Shown here piece after piece: positions 45,437 through 57,060 of a stretch of 64,000 bases of DNA. The DNA is taken from NCBI GenBank assembly GCA_016584305.1, contig JACEEZ010020898.1:1-64000 (forward strand), in the 5' to 3' direction. Every line of letters begins with the position of its first letter. Within the stretch, counting starts at the first letter, position 1. Under the pieces are notes generated by a model, which saw nothing but the letters and a program-made list of their open reading frames with translations, was not told the origin of the DNA and made no database searches. The position numbers and the translations under genes are program-made. Source of the stretch: Chionoecetes opilio. Its lineage: Eukaryota > Arthropoda > Malacostraca > Decapoda > Majidae.

Positions 45437-45527
45437 TTTCAATGTGTTAAGTTTATCAACAAAGATTTTGTCTTCCTGTGTCCTGGTCTGACGCCTTGGC
45501 GTAATAAATTTATCAAAACAAAAACTT

Positions 45528-45668
45528 GTGACGGCGGTGCAATGGTATCACGCTCCTTTCACCAACGAGAGAACCTGGGTTTGATTCTCGGGTCGTCCAC
45601 GATACCCTTAGACAAGGTATCTTTATGGTAGCCTGTTCGTACAGTCACTCATAAAAGTTCGTGGGGTC
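45528..45668 (+). mobile_element. tRNA-like SINE head
   Basis: GGCGGTGCAATGGTATCACG (A-box-like) and GGGTTTGATTCTCGGGTCGT (B-box-like) lie 30 bp apart, as in tRNA-derived SINEs. The body leads into the long inverted repeat that follows. It starts directly after the tail of element E. Confidence 0.6.
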
Positions 45669-45670
45669 AG

Positions 45671-45989
45671 TGTGTGTGTGTGGGCCTGTGCAGTCCCGAC
45701 CCCTTTCTATACGGTGAGTGTTTAACGATGTAACGACGCACATAGCAATATACACGGCGGAACTGTGGCTTGATGTAATAAAGTAAGAAAGGATTATGAA
45801 GGTTAGAGCCCTTATGTAGTCTGGGCAACTGGGTAAGCAGTCTGGGTCTGAAGCAGACTGCTTCACTGCTCATTGCTTCGAGTGATGAGGTATCATCGAT
45901 ACCTCGAGATATGGGTATGTGCGTCGTTACATTGTTAAACTGATTCGCCGTATAGAAAGAGGTCGGGACTGCACAGGCCCACACACACA
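45671..45989. repeat. Foldback element with 73-bp inverted arms
   Basis: Left arm 45671-45743 and right arm 45917-45989 are near-perfect inverted copies (GGGCCTGTGCAGTCCCGACC and its complement; ACGATGTAACGACGCACAT and its near-complement). The spacer holds two smaller hairpins, GCAGTCTG/CAGACTGC and AGGTATC/GATACCT. Confidence 0.85.
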
Positions 45990-46079
45990 GACCCATACTA
46001 AGATACTTTGATCCTATCTAGACACTTAGCAAGTACCAACGACAAGGTTATTGACTATACAAAGTGCCACCACGCCAGG

Positions 46080-46145
46080 ATGAACCTGGTGGGATCGAAC
46101 TGCTGATCGAACGCAGGTACCCCGATGTTAGAGCGGCCGTCATCC
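46080..46145 (-). other. tRNA-like fragment
   Basis: The minus strand has GCGTTCGATCAGCAGTTCGA followed by TCCCACCAGGTTC, resembling a tRNA B box and T-arm. No closed acceptor stem, so a SINE remnant is more likely than a tRNA gene. Confidence 0.35.
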
Positions 46146-46309
46146 GCGTTCTGGGGAAAGAATATACATGCTTAGTGTTTGTATGTATAGCTTAATGACC
46201 CCTCGTGTGTTGTCTAAAGCCATAACCCTAAGCTTGTCCTCTTCTAATTTCCTCTAATTTGTAATGGCACACCTGATAAATAATTCTGACTTTCGCATCT
46301 TTCATTCAC

Positions 46310-46435
46310 TATAAACTGATAAAAACTAAGGCGAAGCCAAACGACTAGATCGAACGATTCAGCCGTCACCCGAGGCTATCTGCTCGGCCGCTGGAGGAGG
46401 ATGGTCAGTAGCGAGTTGGCATTGGACTCCTGAAG
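46310..46435 (+). promoter_or_regulatory. Candidate TATA box and noncoding first exon
   Basis: TATAAA at 46310-46315. A splice donor AAG/GTGAGT ends a possible 5' untranslated exon at 46435; the matching acceptor TTTTTTTCAG ends at 46524, 20 bp before the start codon. An initiator-like TCAGTA lies at 46405. The transcription start is not fixed by sequence alone. Confidence 0.4.
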
Positions 46436-46544
46436 GTGAGTGTCTTTGGTCTTCGATCATAATATCATGGCGATGATTATATTAATTATGGTTTAAATTT
46501 ACGTAATACATAATTTTTTTTCAGAACCGGACTCTACCTTAAAG

Positions 46545-47678
46545 ATGAACAGTGTGGTTTCTGCTCTGTTTCTGGGCCTCTTGGCTATCGTATGTATTGA
46601 AGTGATTCTGGCATTATCTAAGTGTTTTGTTCTGACATGTGTAATAAGTATTATTGTTTTGATATATAAGAGTTTGAAGAAATTAGGTTTAATTTTCAGA
46701 AACTTTAATTAATCTGTATAAAAGTTTTGAAATTTAGATATTGGCGAAATTAGTTGATGAGAAATTCAAATATGTTCTCCCTACACAGGCGACTTGTCAG
46801 GTTTACGATCCTCATTTTCCTTACGTCCAGCCGCAAGAGAAGACTGTAACGCAAACCGTAAGTAGTTCCATGAAAAAATAACTTTCTTTAACAAACTTGG
46901 ATCAAATATTTATGAAATGCTAGTAAAACTTCATTTAATACTAAGCTGTTCACCTTAATGTTTATCATAATTAAAAAGTTTTTCTTTTCTTAATAATTAA
47001 AATTTATCTGCATTTCCACTCTTCTTCCTTCCTACAGGTTACAGTTACAGCTACTCAAACTATCAGGATTCCCGTCACCTCTGATGTCTGGGTAAACTCT
47101 GTCACCCAACATCCAGTGTTTGTGACTCACTTGGTGACTGAATATTCTTACATCCCTGTCGATTCCATAACGGCCACCAGCGTTGTTACAGTTACTTCCA
47201 CTCCGGTTTGTATTTTCATAATTTTTTAAATTTTTAATTCCATAGTTTTTTTCATAGTTTTATGCTTTTCATATTTAGCTATAATTTTTATTTAATTATA
47301 TGCCACGCCACTAAAGTTTTAATATTTTGCAAAATAATCTCTAGGTTTCTGTGGTGAGCCATACAAGGAACATCAACCCGGTCCGAACAGCAGTTTCTGT
47401 CTTCACTTCCTTTGTCACTGAGACTGAGAGTAAAGACTTGTACCACACAATCACTCACGTAGCATACTACCATGAGGTAAGTGACAATTAACTACTAGTG
47501 TTGCATCTGAATATATGATTTATTCTATCTGTAACCATTATTTATATTAAATTTTCTTCCTCAGTTTGAGACTGTTCCAGTGTCCTCCCTCCAGACACTA
47601 ATTCAACGGGTCACCACCACTGCATTCAAACTGCAAACTGTTACCGTGACATCCACCAGAAAGGGTTATAATAATTAG
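46545..47678 (+). CDS. Secreted Val/Thr-rich cysteine-free protein, five coding exons (175 aa)
   Basis: Function unknown. Coding exons 46545-46589, 46789-46857, 47038-47205, 47345-47476 and 47565-47678, each ending on a codon boundary with GT-AG introns (donors GTATGT, GTAAGT, GTTTGT, GTAAGT). The protein starts MNSVVSALFLGLLAIATC, a signal peptide with likely cleavage before QVYDPHFPYV; the mature part has no cysteine. It is rich in alternating Val/Thr (TVTQTVTVTATQT, SVVTVTSTP, TVTVTSTRKGYNN), which suggests beta strands. Exons 4 and 5 are duplicated downstream at 50.43-50.79 kb. A structural or surface-lining role is a guess. The start is supported by the upstream acceptor and the signal peptide. 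Exons were assigned by eye. Confidence 0.85.
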
Positions 47679-47718
47679 TGGTGTAACCAGCCATCAAAAA
47701 TCTACAATGGATAAAACA

Positions 47719-47724
47719 AATAAA
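47719..47724 (+). terminator. Polyadenylation signal
   Basis: AATAAA 41 bp after the stop codon at 47678, fitting a transcript that ends with exon 5. Confidence 0.65.
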
Positions 47725-48995
47725 ATATTTCTATAATAGAAAATTATATAATAAAAGTTACATTGAATATTGTTAAAGTTTTCAGTACCCTAAATAGTTT
47801 TATTAGTAATTAGATTTATTCTATCGGTTTCAGTTTACTTTAGGTATTCTAAACATATAATTAGCACAGCTTGGATCTGCTCGATATTACTAGTTATTTC
47901 CGCGTATGACTTTGTGCCAGAATTTTTTTTACTAAATCTGCATTATAATCCATAGTGACACATGGAAACTTCAAATGTTTTTGATATGTAAATGACTAGT
48001 TTATAAGAGGGGCTACCTGATTATTACTGCAGATTTAATCATAATTTCATGTATATTCCGGGTATAACAAAATATTTTTATGATCGCTCTAAATAATACT
48101 TAAAACAAATTTATCTAACTCTGTCATTTCCATTAAGTCTGTACTTCGCAAGCAAGGGAATGATTATGTTTTTAATACTTTGCAGCTAGGAAAAAAACTT
48201 AAATCTGTTTCTTTCTATTACTAGATTTCAAACTCAAATATATAAGAAAACTAGCCAGCACCATGCATGACTGTTAATGGCCTGACGCACTGAGATTGTG
48301 ACTATCAAAGTATATAGTTAAACGATTTTTTAAACTAAGTAGGCTATTAACATTATTTGTAGTAATTTTCTGTAAGTGTTATGGCACTGCAAACTCAATT
48401 AATAGGAATTTTTCTTGCAAAAACCTAACCAGCAGGTTTTTCAATGGTGGGTTTTCAACTTGAGGTTCAATGGGTGGATGTGTAAATTTGAATAACTTAA
48501 AAATAAAAGCCATTTGGTATCCCGTTCAATTCATGTGCTCAGATTAAATATTCAAACATTTGCAATAAGTTATTTGTTTACAACGACGGTTAAGCTAAAG
48601 TCAGTGGCCTGTAATAAGTTGCGTATTACCTCTTCTGCACAACTGCATGCGTTCTACTTTTGAACTTTCATAAAATTTACTTAAACGCGAGCACCTGTGA
48701 AAGGTTAAACCAGTGTCTCCTTCAGAAGTTTCAACACAGGTAGACCTATCAACCTAACTCAGATAAAGTGTGATAAGCTGGTTGCCTTGTACACACCAAG
48801 CCGTACCCTGCCTCGAAACAAGATTCGCAGATTCATCGCCGGGATCGTTAACGTCTTAATTCACTCCGCCGGCGCAGTGATTTAGCGGGATATATTTTTT
48901 CCACAGATGACTTTTATACTTGATAGTTATGTAAAAGTGAGTGATGGATATTTGACTGCCGTATTTTGTTGCTGTCACAATCATGATATAATTAC
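47725..48995. other. AT-rich intergenic or intronic DNA
   Basis: No copy of exons 1-3 of the preceding gene and no other gene is visible. If exon 3 can splice to 50433 this is intron. Confidence 0.6.
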
Positions 48996-50000
48996 TCCTT
49001 TAAAATTATATTGACATGGGGGCAGCGGCTCAGGGTGGCGCACTTAAAAATGATATTGACATGGTGGCAGCGGCTCAGGGTGGCGCACTTAAAAATTATA
49101 TTGACATGGGGACAGCGGCTCAGGGTGGCGCACTTTAAAATTATATTGACATGGGGGCAGCGGCTCAGGGTGGCGCACTTTAAAATTATATTGACATGGG
49201 GGCAGCGGCTCAGGGTGGCGCACTTTAAAATTATATTGACATGGGGGCAGCGGCTCAGGGTGGCGCATTTAAAAATTATATTGACATGGGAGCAGCGGCT
49301 CAGGGTTGCGCACTTTAAAATTATATTGACATGGGGGCAGCGGCTCAGGGTGGCGCATTTAAAAACTATATTGACATGGGGGCAGCGGCTCAGGGTGACG
49401 CATTTAAAAATTATATTGACATGGGGGCAGCGGCTCAGGGGGGGCGCACTTTAAAATTATATTGACATGGGGGCAGCGGCTCAGGGTGGCGCATTTAAAA
49501 ATTATATTGACATGGGGCAGCGGCTCAGGGTGGCGCACTTTAAAATTATATTGACATGGGGGCAGGGGGCTCAGGGTGGCGCATTTAAAAATTATATTGA
49601 CATGGGGGCAGCGGCCCCAGGGTGGCGCACTTTAAAATTATATTGACATGGGGGCAGCGGCTCAGGGTGGCGCATTTAAAAATTATATTGACATGGGGGC
49701 AGCGGCTCAGGGTGGCGCATTTAAAAATTATATTGACATGGGGGCAGCGGCTCAGGGTGGTGCGCATTTAAAAATTATATTGACATGGGGGCACGGCTCA
49801 GGGTGGCGCGCTTAAAAATTATATTGACATGGGGGCAGCGGCTCAGGGTGGCGCGCTTAAAAATTATATTGACATGGGGGCAGCGGCTCAGGGTGGCGCG
49901 CTTAAAAATTATATTGACATGGGGGCAGCGGCTCAGGGTGGCGCACTTAAAAATTATATTGACATGGGGGCAGCGGCTAAGGGTGGCGCAGGCAAACTTG
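48996..50000. repeat. Minisatellite, 45-bp unit, about 22 copies
   Basis: Units contain TATTGACATGGGGGCAGCGG, CTCAGGGTGGCGCA and a TTTAAAAATTA spacer; variants are ACTT/ATTT/GCTT after GCGC and single-base indels (for example near 49445, 49514, 49570). Because 45 is divisible by three, long open frames exist on both strands (plus: TWGQRLRVAHLKIIL repeating). Indels break these frames, and no start, signal or splice context supports coding. It lies between the two terminal-exon pairs of the Val/Thr-rich gene. Confidence 0.95.
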
Positions 50001-50432
50001 CAGTAAAACAAAGCATTTAGTGTTAACGTAATTCAATAATTTGATTGATTAATGTTAAAGTTGAACATTGTTTTGAAACGCTTGCTGCATTGAAGTATTT
50101 CTAAGCACTGAATACATAAACCCTTTTTTCAGATTGGAAAGACTTAATCCCGCGACACTAATACTGTTTTCACTGTGTTCAGACGCAAAATAATAAGTTA
50201 AAGAAATCCCAGAATATTTAAGAGCTATATTCCTATTTACAATCTAAGTTTAAATCCCTAATGTTTTGTGCGTTACTCATTGTTCGATATCACTAAGATG
50301 ACTGTTCTTGCTAAGGGGTGGTTTAGGGTTGCTTGTTAGTGAGGGCGTAATCTCAATCTCAATAATCTTAATCTCAAATGTGCTTTAAACCAAATTGTTT
50401 CGTAACTTTGTATTCTTTAATCTTTTCCACAG

Positions 50433-50794
50433 GTTTCAATTGTACGCGAAACTAGCGGCATCAACCCGGTCCGGACTGTCTTATCAGTCTTTTCCTCTTT
50501 CGTGACTGAGACTGAAACCAAATACTTATATCACAGTATTACACACGTTAACATCCATCATGAAGTTAGAATTCTTTAAATTATGGTTAATACTATTTTA
50601 TATTAGTTATACCAGAAATAGTTTATTGCAATAACTAATTTCTTTCTTTGCAGATAAACACTGTTCAGGTGGCCTCTGTGCAGACTTTGGTGCAGCGCGT
50701 CACAACCACTGCCCTCAGGTTGACTACACTGACAGTAACTTCTACTACAAAAGGATATCATACTTCTACTACAAAAGGATATTATCAGTATTAG
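50433..50794 (+). CDS. Duplicated terminal exons 4b and 5b of the Val/Thr-rich gene
   Basis: Exon 4b is 50433-50564 (acceptor TTTTCCACAG, donor GTTAGA); exon 5b is 50654-50794 (acceptor TTCTTTGCAG, ends in TAG). By hand count, 4b matches exon 4 at 30 of 44 residues, keeping INPVRT and FVTETE; 5b matches exon 5 at about 24 of 35, keeping QRVTTTA and TVTST. Both begin in phase 0, so exon 3 could join either pair without a frame change. The 5b end carries a short extra duplication (STTKGY twice). Open frames with intact splice sites argue for selection. It could be alternative 3' exons or the remains of a second gene whose first exons are gone. Confidence 0.75.
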
Positions 50795-51265
50795 TTTAAA
50801 CTTTATCTTAAATCTGAAAACTATGGAGAATTTAAATCTGAAACTATGGAGAAACTAAATCTATTTCTATACAATCTATAAACTTTTGGTACGATATCTT
50901 GTGACCTTTTGCAATTCCTTTTGGTACCATTATCCTAAAGATTCTACACAGCATTTGCTGTCCACGTGAGATATTTCGCCTGTAGTACGGTTATAACATT
51001 ACATGATTATGCTGTGATAAGACTGGTTATTCTAATCAACGCGTGATCCCCAACTTAAAACAATCGCTCACAAACTTAAAAGTATTCATTCCTAATAAGC
51101 TTCTTTATTTTCTTTAAAAGCTAAATATAACTTTTCTATTTTTTAACACTGCTGATAATATATTTAAACTAAATATTAATACATTAATGGGACATGGAAG
51201 TATTAAAGGCTTCATCTATGACTGGAGGGTATGTACAGACATCAGTCATGGTAGCAGTGATCGAT
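50795..51265. other. No gene seen
   Basis: AT-rich. No clear AATAAA close to the exon 5b stop was found. Confidence 0.5.
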
Positions 51266-51444
<179 letters not shown>

Positions 51445-51448
<4 letters not shown>

Positions 51449-51777
51449 TATTAAAGTAAAAACAGGTTTTGTTACTGCGACGCAAAGAGGAGTGTGTTGC
51501 CCAGCGGTGACACCGGCTCCACCTTATCTAACCTGATCGCTAACTTCAGCCCATACTGGGCGAGGGCAAAGGCTATTGCCAGCCTTCTTCATTACACCCT
51601 TGTGGTATAATGTAAACTCTTGAGTCATGATGCAAGGAAGTTATATAGATTGTTAAGAAACTGAGTAGATGGAAAAGATTCAATTTGAATAATACTTCAA
51701 ATAAAGTACGCTCTTCTTAAACCCAGTTTATTGTAAATAAGCAATTTAACTAACCATCACATGTTAAATGTTTTATA
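51445..51777. other. No gene seen
   Basis: Unremarkable sequence between the TA tract and the CR1-like tail. Confidence 0.5.
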
Positions 51778-51869
51778 TAAGAACATAAGAACATAAGAAA
51801 ATAAGGAAGCTACAAGAGGCCGCGAGGCCTACACGTGGTAGTTCCTGTCACCTAACACTACCTACATCC

Positions 51870-53330
51870 ACCTTTCATCCCCATCCATGAACCTATCCAG
51901 CTCCCCTTTAAAGCTCCCCAATGACTCGGCACTAACTACCTGTCTACTGAGACCATTCCATTCATTCACCACCCTATTTGTGAACCAGTTTTTCCCTATT
52001 TCCTTTCTAAATCTAGCTTTTCCAGCTTGAATCCGTTACTTCTTGTTCTATCCTGGTTAAAAGCCGTAAGAACTTTTCCTATCTCTCCTTTATTAAATCC
52101 CTTTATCCACTTAAAAACTTCTATCAGATCGTCCCTTACTCTGCGTCTCTCGAGTGAGTGTAATTTTAATAACTTCAATCTCCTCACATAACTAAAGTTA
52201 CGCATCCCTTGTATCATTTTGGTTATCCTTCTCTGCACTTTTTCTAACAACACTATATCCATCCTGTAAAATGGAGACCAAAACTGAACTGCATAGTCTA
52301 GGTGAGGCCTGACTAGAGCCAGATAAAGCTTTAGGATAACTTCCGCACTTCTACTTTTAACACTTCTGGTAATGAATCCTAATACTCTATTAGTTCTATT
52401 TCTGGCCTCAATACATTGTTTCCTAGGTCGGAGGTCTGGGCTCACCCTCACTCCAAGATCTTTTTCACCTTCTGATCTGTTCAGTGATACATTGCTTATG
52501 GTGTATCTATTACCAGGGTTTTTTCTACCAACATTCATAACGCTACATTTATCAATATTAAATTCCATCTGCCATCTGACTGCCCACTCGTTAAGTTTAT
52601 CTAAGTCTCCCTGCAATATGTTTACGTCAGACTGTGATCCAATAATCCTACCTAACTTAGTATCATCAGCAAACTTGCTGATATCACTGCTAATCCCACT
52701 ATCCAAGTCGTTGATGTAAATCAAAAATAGTAATGGGCCCAAAACAGACCCTTGTGGAACTCCACTTGTCACCAGTCCCCATTCAGATTTGGAACCATTA
52801 ATTGTAACCCTTTGTTGCCTATTACTTAGCCAAGCTCTGATCCAATGAAGAACCTTCCCATCTATACCATGAGCCCTAACCTTATTTAAGAGTCGCTCGT
52901 GTGGTACTTTGTCAAATGCCTTACTAAAGTCCAGATATATTATATCATAATCCTTATCATTATCTGCCGTCTCTAAACTTTCCTATAAAAACTAAATAAA
53001 TTGGTGAGACATGACCTACCCTTGTAATCCATGTTTGAATCATTGATCAACTATGTTTTCTAGTGCTCTCAAAATGTTTTTGCAATTTTATTCCAAAAAT
53101 TTACCCACCCGTTTGTTAGACTTACGGGCCCGATAATTTGACTTTAGTCCCTCTGTCTCCCTTCTTAAATATGGAACAACTTTCCCTTTCCTCCACAATG
53201 GCATCGCCTTCTCAACCGATTTTCCTAAAATGTGCACTAACAAACTCACTTAACAACCTCCCTTGCATTCCTTTAATACCCTTGGATACACTTCATCTGG
53301 TCCTGGCGATTTAATGTTTTCATTTTTCTA
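51870..53330 (-). pseudogene. CR1-like reverse transcriptase
   Basis: A continuous frame from about 52990 to 51996 covers motif A (IIYLDFSKAFDKVPHERLL), motif B (TSGVPQGSVLGPLLF), motif C (ISKFADDTKLG, FADD rather than YADD), and the thumb with EKDLGVRVSPDL and LALVRPHLDYAVQFW. A shift near 52.0 kb leads to the true end NEWNGLSRQVVSAESLGSFK. Upstream of 53.0 kb the fingers are degraded. The catalytic Asp residues are present. Confidence 0.9.
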
Positions 53331-53899
53331 TACCCCCTCCACACCTTTCCCCTATTTCACAAATCTTTGATTTCACCTCATCGCTTCCCTTTGACCTCTG
53401 TTCCCTATCAGGTATCGTCTGTGTATCCTCCTCGTAAAACACTTAAGATAATCATTTAGACTCCTCCATATCCTCATCCGTTATTTAGACCTCACCCTGT
53501 CCTGACTTAAGGGCCCCAAACTTATTCCCTTGTCTTTGTTTATAAACCTAAATAGAACCCCTTGGTCCCTGTTCGCCTGTTCTGCTATTTTAAAATCTCA
53601 AATTGTCTTGTAACTCGAGTTTTTCTTCAATGTCCTCGCCATCACGTTTATACTGTTCTTTGTTTACCAATCTTCCCTTTAAACCTTAAAAAAATTTTTT
53701 CTTTTTACTCCAATGTTGTGTTTTAATTTGGTGGTCATCCATTTTTGGATAAACCTCTTTGGCCTTATTTCCCTATAAGAATATTTCTTTTCTGTCCGAT
53801 CAATTTTTCCTTACAATGAGGTATATCCCCCTCGGCGCTCCGACCTCACTTCCCCTTCTAACCTCTCTAATTACCTCCTCAGCCCTGACCTCACTTCCC

Positions 53900-54800
53900 T
53901 GTCTAACCGCTCTAATTATCCCCATCAGCCTCGACCTCACTACAATATCTGACCGCGCCAATTACCTCCAGGTGCCTTCCTAATTCTTCAAAATTTTGCC
54001 CTTTTCAGCTGTCATCGCCTTGTCCTGGTAAAACTTTCTGCTCCTCCATCCCACACCTCTTATTAATAACCTCCGGTGTCTTCTTAATCCCGCATAATTG
54101 GCCTTTCGAAATTAGGTACTCGATGCCTATTGCCATTTAAATTTTCCAATTCCCTTTTTAAAGCTAAATCTGATCTCATAATGGTCGCTATTATCTAAAT
54201 TCCCCCCAAACCTCCACATTTGTAACTAAATCGCCCTCTATTTGTCAGCAATAGATCTAGAATTTATCTCCTCTAATAGGCTCCTTGATTGCTTGACTTG
54301 GGAAGTTATCCTGGTTATATTTAACAATTCATCTGCATCGCTGTCACCTATGATTAAATCCCAGTCTATATTCCTAAGATTAAAATCTCCCACCACGCAA
54401 AATCGATTATATCTTCGGGCCTTTTTTTATTTCTTCCCATATAGGAGCTAAAATCCTCTTTACATAAGTTTGGAGGCCTATACACTACCCCAAAACCATT
54501 TTCTCCAGTTCCCTCCGAAACCTCTACCCATATAGACTCTATGCTGTCATCTTTTTTTTATAACATTTTTAACCAACACTGCAATGCATCTCTTGCATAA
54601 AGCGCAACTCCTCCTCCTCGTCTGCCTACTCTGTCCTTGTGAAATAACTTATACCCAGCTATCTCGACTTCCGGATCGAATCCCTTTTTCCTGACATATC
54701 CAACCATGTTTCTGTTAATGCTATTATATCAAAATCCTCTACACTATTTATTCCTCTCAGGAAATCTATCTTTTTTTAAAAAACTCCTACAGTTTGTATA
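53900..54800 (-). pseudogene. CR1-like endonuclease, decayed
   Basis: Minus-strand fragments in different frames: ALYARDALQCWLKM, IESIWVEVSEGTGENGFGVV, YRPPNLCKEDF, and VVGDFNLRNIDWDL with the catalytic Asp/Asn. Their order matches a CR1 endonuclease. Frameshifts make it non-functional as read. Confidence 0.75.
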
Positions 54801-54989
54801 GTAAACCTGCAAGCAACTCCTCTTTTTTTTTTCAATTTTCCCCTTTATCTTTAACTAAACCCCTCCTCTCTCTCTTCTTACGAATCACTTTAGTTCCCTG
54901 CCTTCTGAACTCCTCCTAGTGTCGCAAGTTTTCTTTACCCCAACCCCCGTGTCTAAACCCCGGTTCTCTATCTTAAAAAAAGCCTGCAG

Positions 54990-56045
54990 TGCTCTACCTC
55001 CCTTTCAAGGTATTCAGACAAGATCTGAAATCCTTTCCTCGAAAAGTGCAACCCGTCCCTGCGGTAAGGCTGTTATGCCCGAAAAAGAGGTCCCAGCTGT
55101 CGACAAAGGCCCAACCATTGGCTTTGCAATGAAGTGCCAGTCGGCAATTCACCGCAAAAGCCCTGGAGTACCACATGTCGTCAAAAAAGCGTCTTGGAAG
55201 GACACCCCCACACCACGTTAACCCACCCCTTCCCTAACTTTTACCTACAGCTTCCTTGACCGCCGTAGCAATTCCTCACTTCTTACACACTCAACATCAT
55301 TTCCCCCAGCGCTCAGGCAGACGATGGGCTTTTTTCCCTTGGTCCGCCATGCCCTCAACTATCTTGTCACTAACATAACCTATCCCCTTCCCTGGGTAAC
55401 TCACCGACTTTATGCGCATCCCTTCCCTGTCACAGAACCTGCTGTCAAGATGCCTAACCTGACTGTCACCAAAAACCAAGATTTTACCTTCGGTAATGAT
55501 GTATCGTCTACCTTCCTAACCTCCGTATCATCCTCTTGCAAACCCCGAGAGTACCTGAAATGAGTTCGTGCACAAAAGATGGTCATTGTTTACCTTTTTC
55601 CCCCTGCGGGGGGGCTCCATGATCAACTACCTTCCAAACACCAATCCCTGGTGACCTACTAGGAACCTTAGTAGTCCTTGAGACCCATCTCGCTCCCGGT
55701 ACCCCTACAGCACATCACTTGCATGTGCCCCTCCACTCGCTCCACTTGGACCTTCACCTCCACACTTAAGAGAACGTATCTCTATTTCCTGCTTCTTCAC
55801 AACGCTTTTCAATTCGTTTTACTTCACTAGCAAGCTCCTTTTCAGGTCTTCGATCGCCTCCAGAATAGTCTTAGCGCCGCACCCAACACCCTTCACTACA
55901 CTCTCCCTCGACCCTTCTACCTCCCTTAACCTCAGCCTTTCCCTTTACTCCTACCACACTACCACTCTCAACCCCAGCACCAACATACAAACCACTTCAC
56001 TCTCCGCCTCCACAACACTCCCCATCACAGACGTAGCCATTCTAA
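54990..56045 (-). pseudogene. CR1-like ORF1 with SGNH esterase-like domain
   Basis: Some CR1 elements carry a GDSL/SGNH-type esterase in ORF1. Here the minus strand reads FGDSQVRHLDSRFC (GDS nucleophile block, 55.3-55.48 kb) and farther on NCRLALHCKANGWAFVDSWD and TGCTFRGKDF, the place of the C-terminal Asp/His block (normally DGLHF-like). An upstream charged stretch (AIEDLKRSLL, LKSVVKKQEIEIR) looks like a coiled coil. Many frame breaks. Confidence 0.65.
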
Positions 56046-56559
56046 TCCTGAGAGCTAAACCAAAGCACAACCTCACTTCACGGAGACGACAGGTCGACTA
56101 TATGCAAACATTACAGAGGTAAAATGCGGATAACTCAAAAAGACTGCCTTAAAATTTGTCTCCAGAATTGAATCATTACTGTTACCGAGAGGAAAGACAA
56201 ACCCTTACAATGTACATAATGACCATACCCGTTATTAAGCTCGTACGTCATAATTTGTATTTCAATATACCTGTATCATCTTCATTGATATCAGCCAAAC
56301 TAGCTCTTTCAAGCTAAGTAGCAGCAACATAAGGCGTGCAGTGTGTGAACGGCTCAATCCATTTCACATTTACCAGACCTGCGCTCTAGGTTCAGGAGAG
56401 ACGGTTACGATGTTTCAAAATACGCACCTACTATTTGAAAAGGAAACTAATAACATGGTTTGTTTCCTGTAAAGACACATATTTTGTATTGTATGATGAG
56501 GCCGCGTTTTTTTTCCGGCAACACAAAAGGATCATGCTGGTTGCATGAATGTATTCCAT

Positions 56560-57060
56560 TGTAACTATGCTCAGGATGTGCCCCTCGAGACAACGGTTTA
56601 CTTATGTCTTCATGTTTTCTTGTAACTTGGTTTGTCCGCCCAGTGGGCTTATAAATTTATCAACCAATACCAAAACTATGTAGCTACTGATTTTAGTATT
56701 CATGTCCACCTCGAGGATACTTAAAGACGGAACAACCACAACAACTGTTTACAACTCATGTTTTTTACATCTCGTTTACAGGGAAAGAGCATTATTTGAT
56801 TAGGAGTGAGGTGATTATCGAGGGGACTAACTTTTTTGCTTGCAAAGCACTGCATTGTTTTTACTTTCCACTACCACTCTTGTTCCATATCCTGTTTTTG
56901 CTGTTTTCACTATTTTCCATTCAATTATTTGACACACTTATTTTTGTTGATTCTGTGTTAAACACTGGTAACTTCTTAAAATCTTGCATTTGCTGCCTAC
57001 TTCATTATTCATCTGTCCTTAGGTAACCTATTATTAATATTGATGCTTTGTGCGTAATAA
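56560..57060 (+). mobile_element. Two LINE 3'-end fragments in a local duplication
   Basis: At 56638-56648 the stem-loop GCCC-AGT-GGGC precedes TTATAAATTTATCAACC, like the end of element E. A weaker second terminus, GTGCGTAATAAATTAATATA, is at about 57040-57060. The flanks 56.67-56.83 and 57.08-57.24 kb are diverged copies of one another (ACAACTGTTTACAAC, TTTGATTAGGAGTGAGGTGA). A short His/Phe-rich frame here is not considered a gene. Confidence 0.5.

Larger units (their letters stand above)
40090..45525 (+). mobile_element. LINE element E (I-group), near full length
   Basis: A complete layout: leader (from about 40.1 kb, 5' border uncertain), ORF1 with knuckles and a coiled coil, ORF2 with endonuclease, RT, RNase H and a cysteine cluster, and a short 3' end with stem-loop ACGC-CTTG-GCGT (45491-45502) followed by AATAAATTTATCAAAACAAA. 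Frameshifts at about 41.19, 42.8, 43.2 and 43.7 kb prevent expression as read. Because all catalytic residues survive, these may be recent mutations or sequence errors. Confidence 0.9.
51778..56060 (-). mobile_element. CR1-like LINE, full-length layout, broken
   Basis: From 5' to 3' on the minus strand: ORF1 with a coiled coil and an esterase-like domain, ORF2 with endonuclease and RT, and a 3' end with several copies of the 8-bp unit TTCTTATG (51778-51806 region, read inverted). The 3' two thirds of ORF2 are well kept; upstream of 53.0 kb the frames break every few dozen codons. Same family as the copy at 1-2742. Confidence 0.85.

Noticed and set aside
49011..50020. Repeat protein or CRISPR-like array
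   Set aside because: Units are contiguous with no unique spacers, frames open on both strands, and indels break each frame.
56796..57026. 76-codon hydrophobic frame resembling a membrane protein
   Set aside because: It lies inside a LINE tail fragment and duplication; Phe/Leu richness follows from T-rich DNA.
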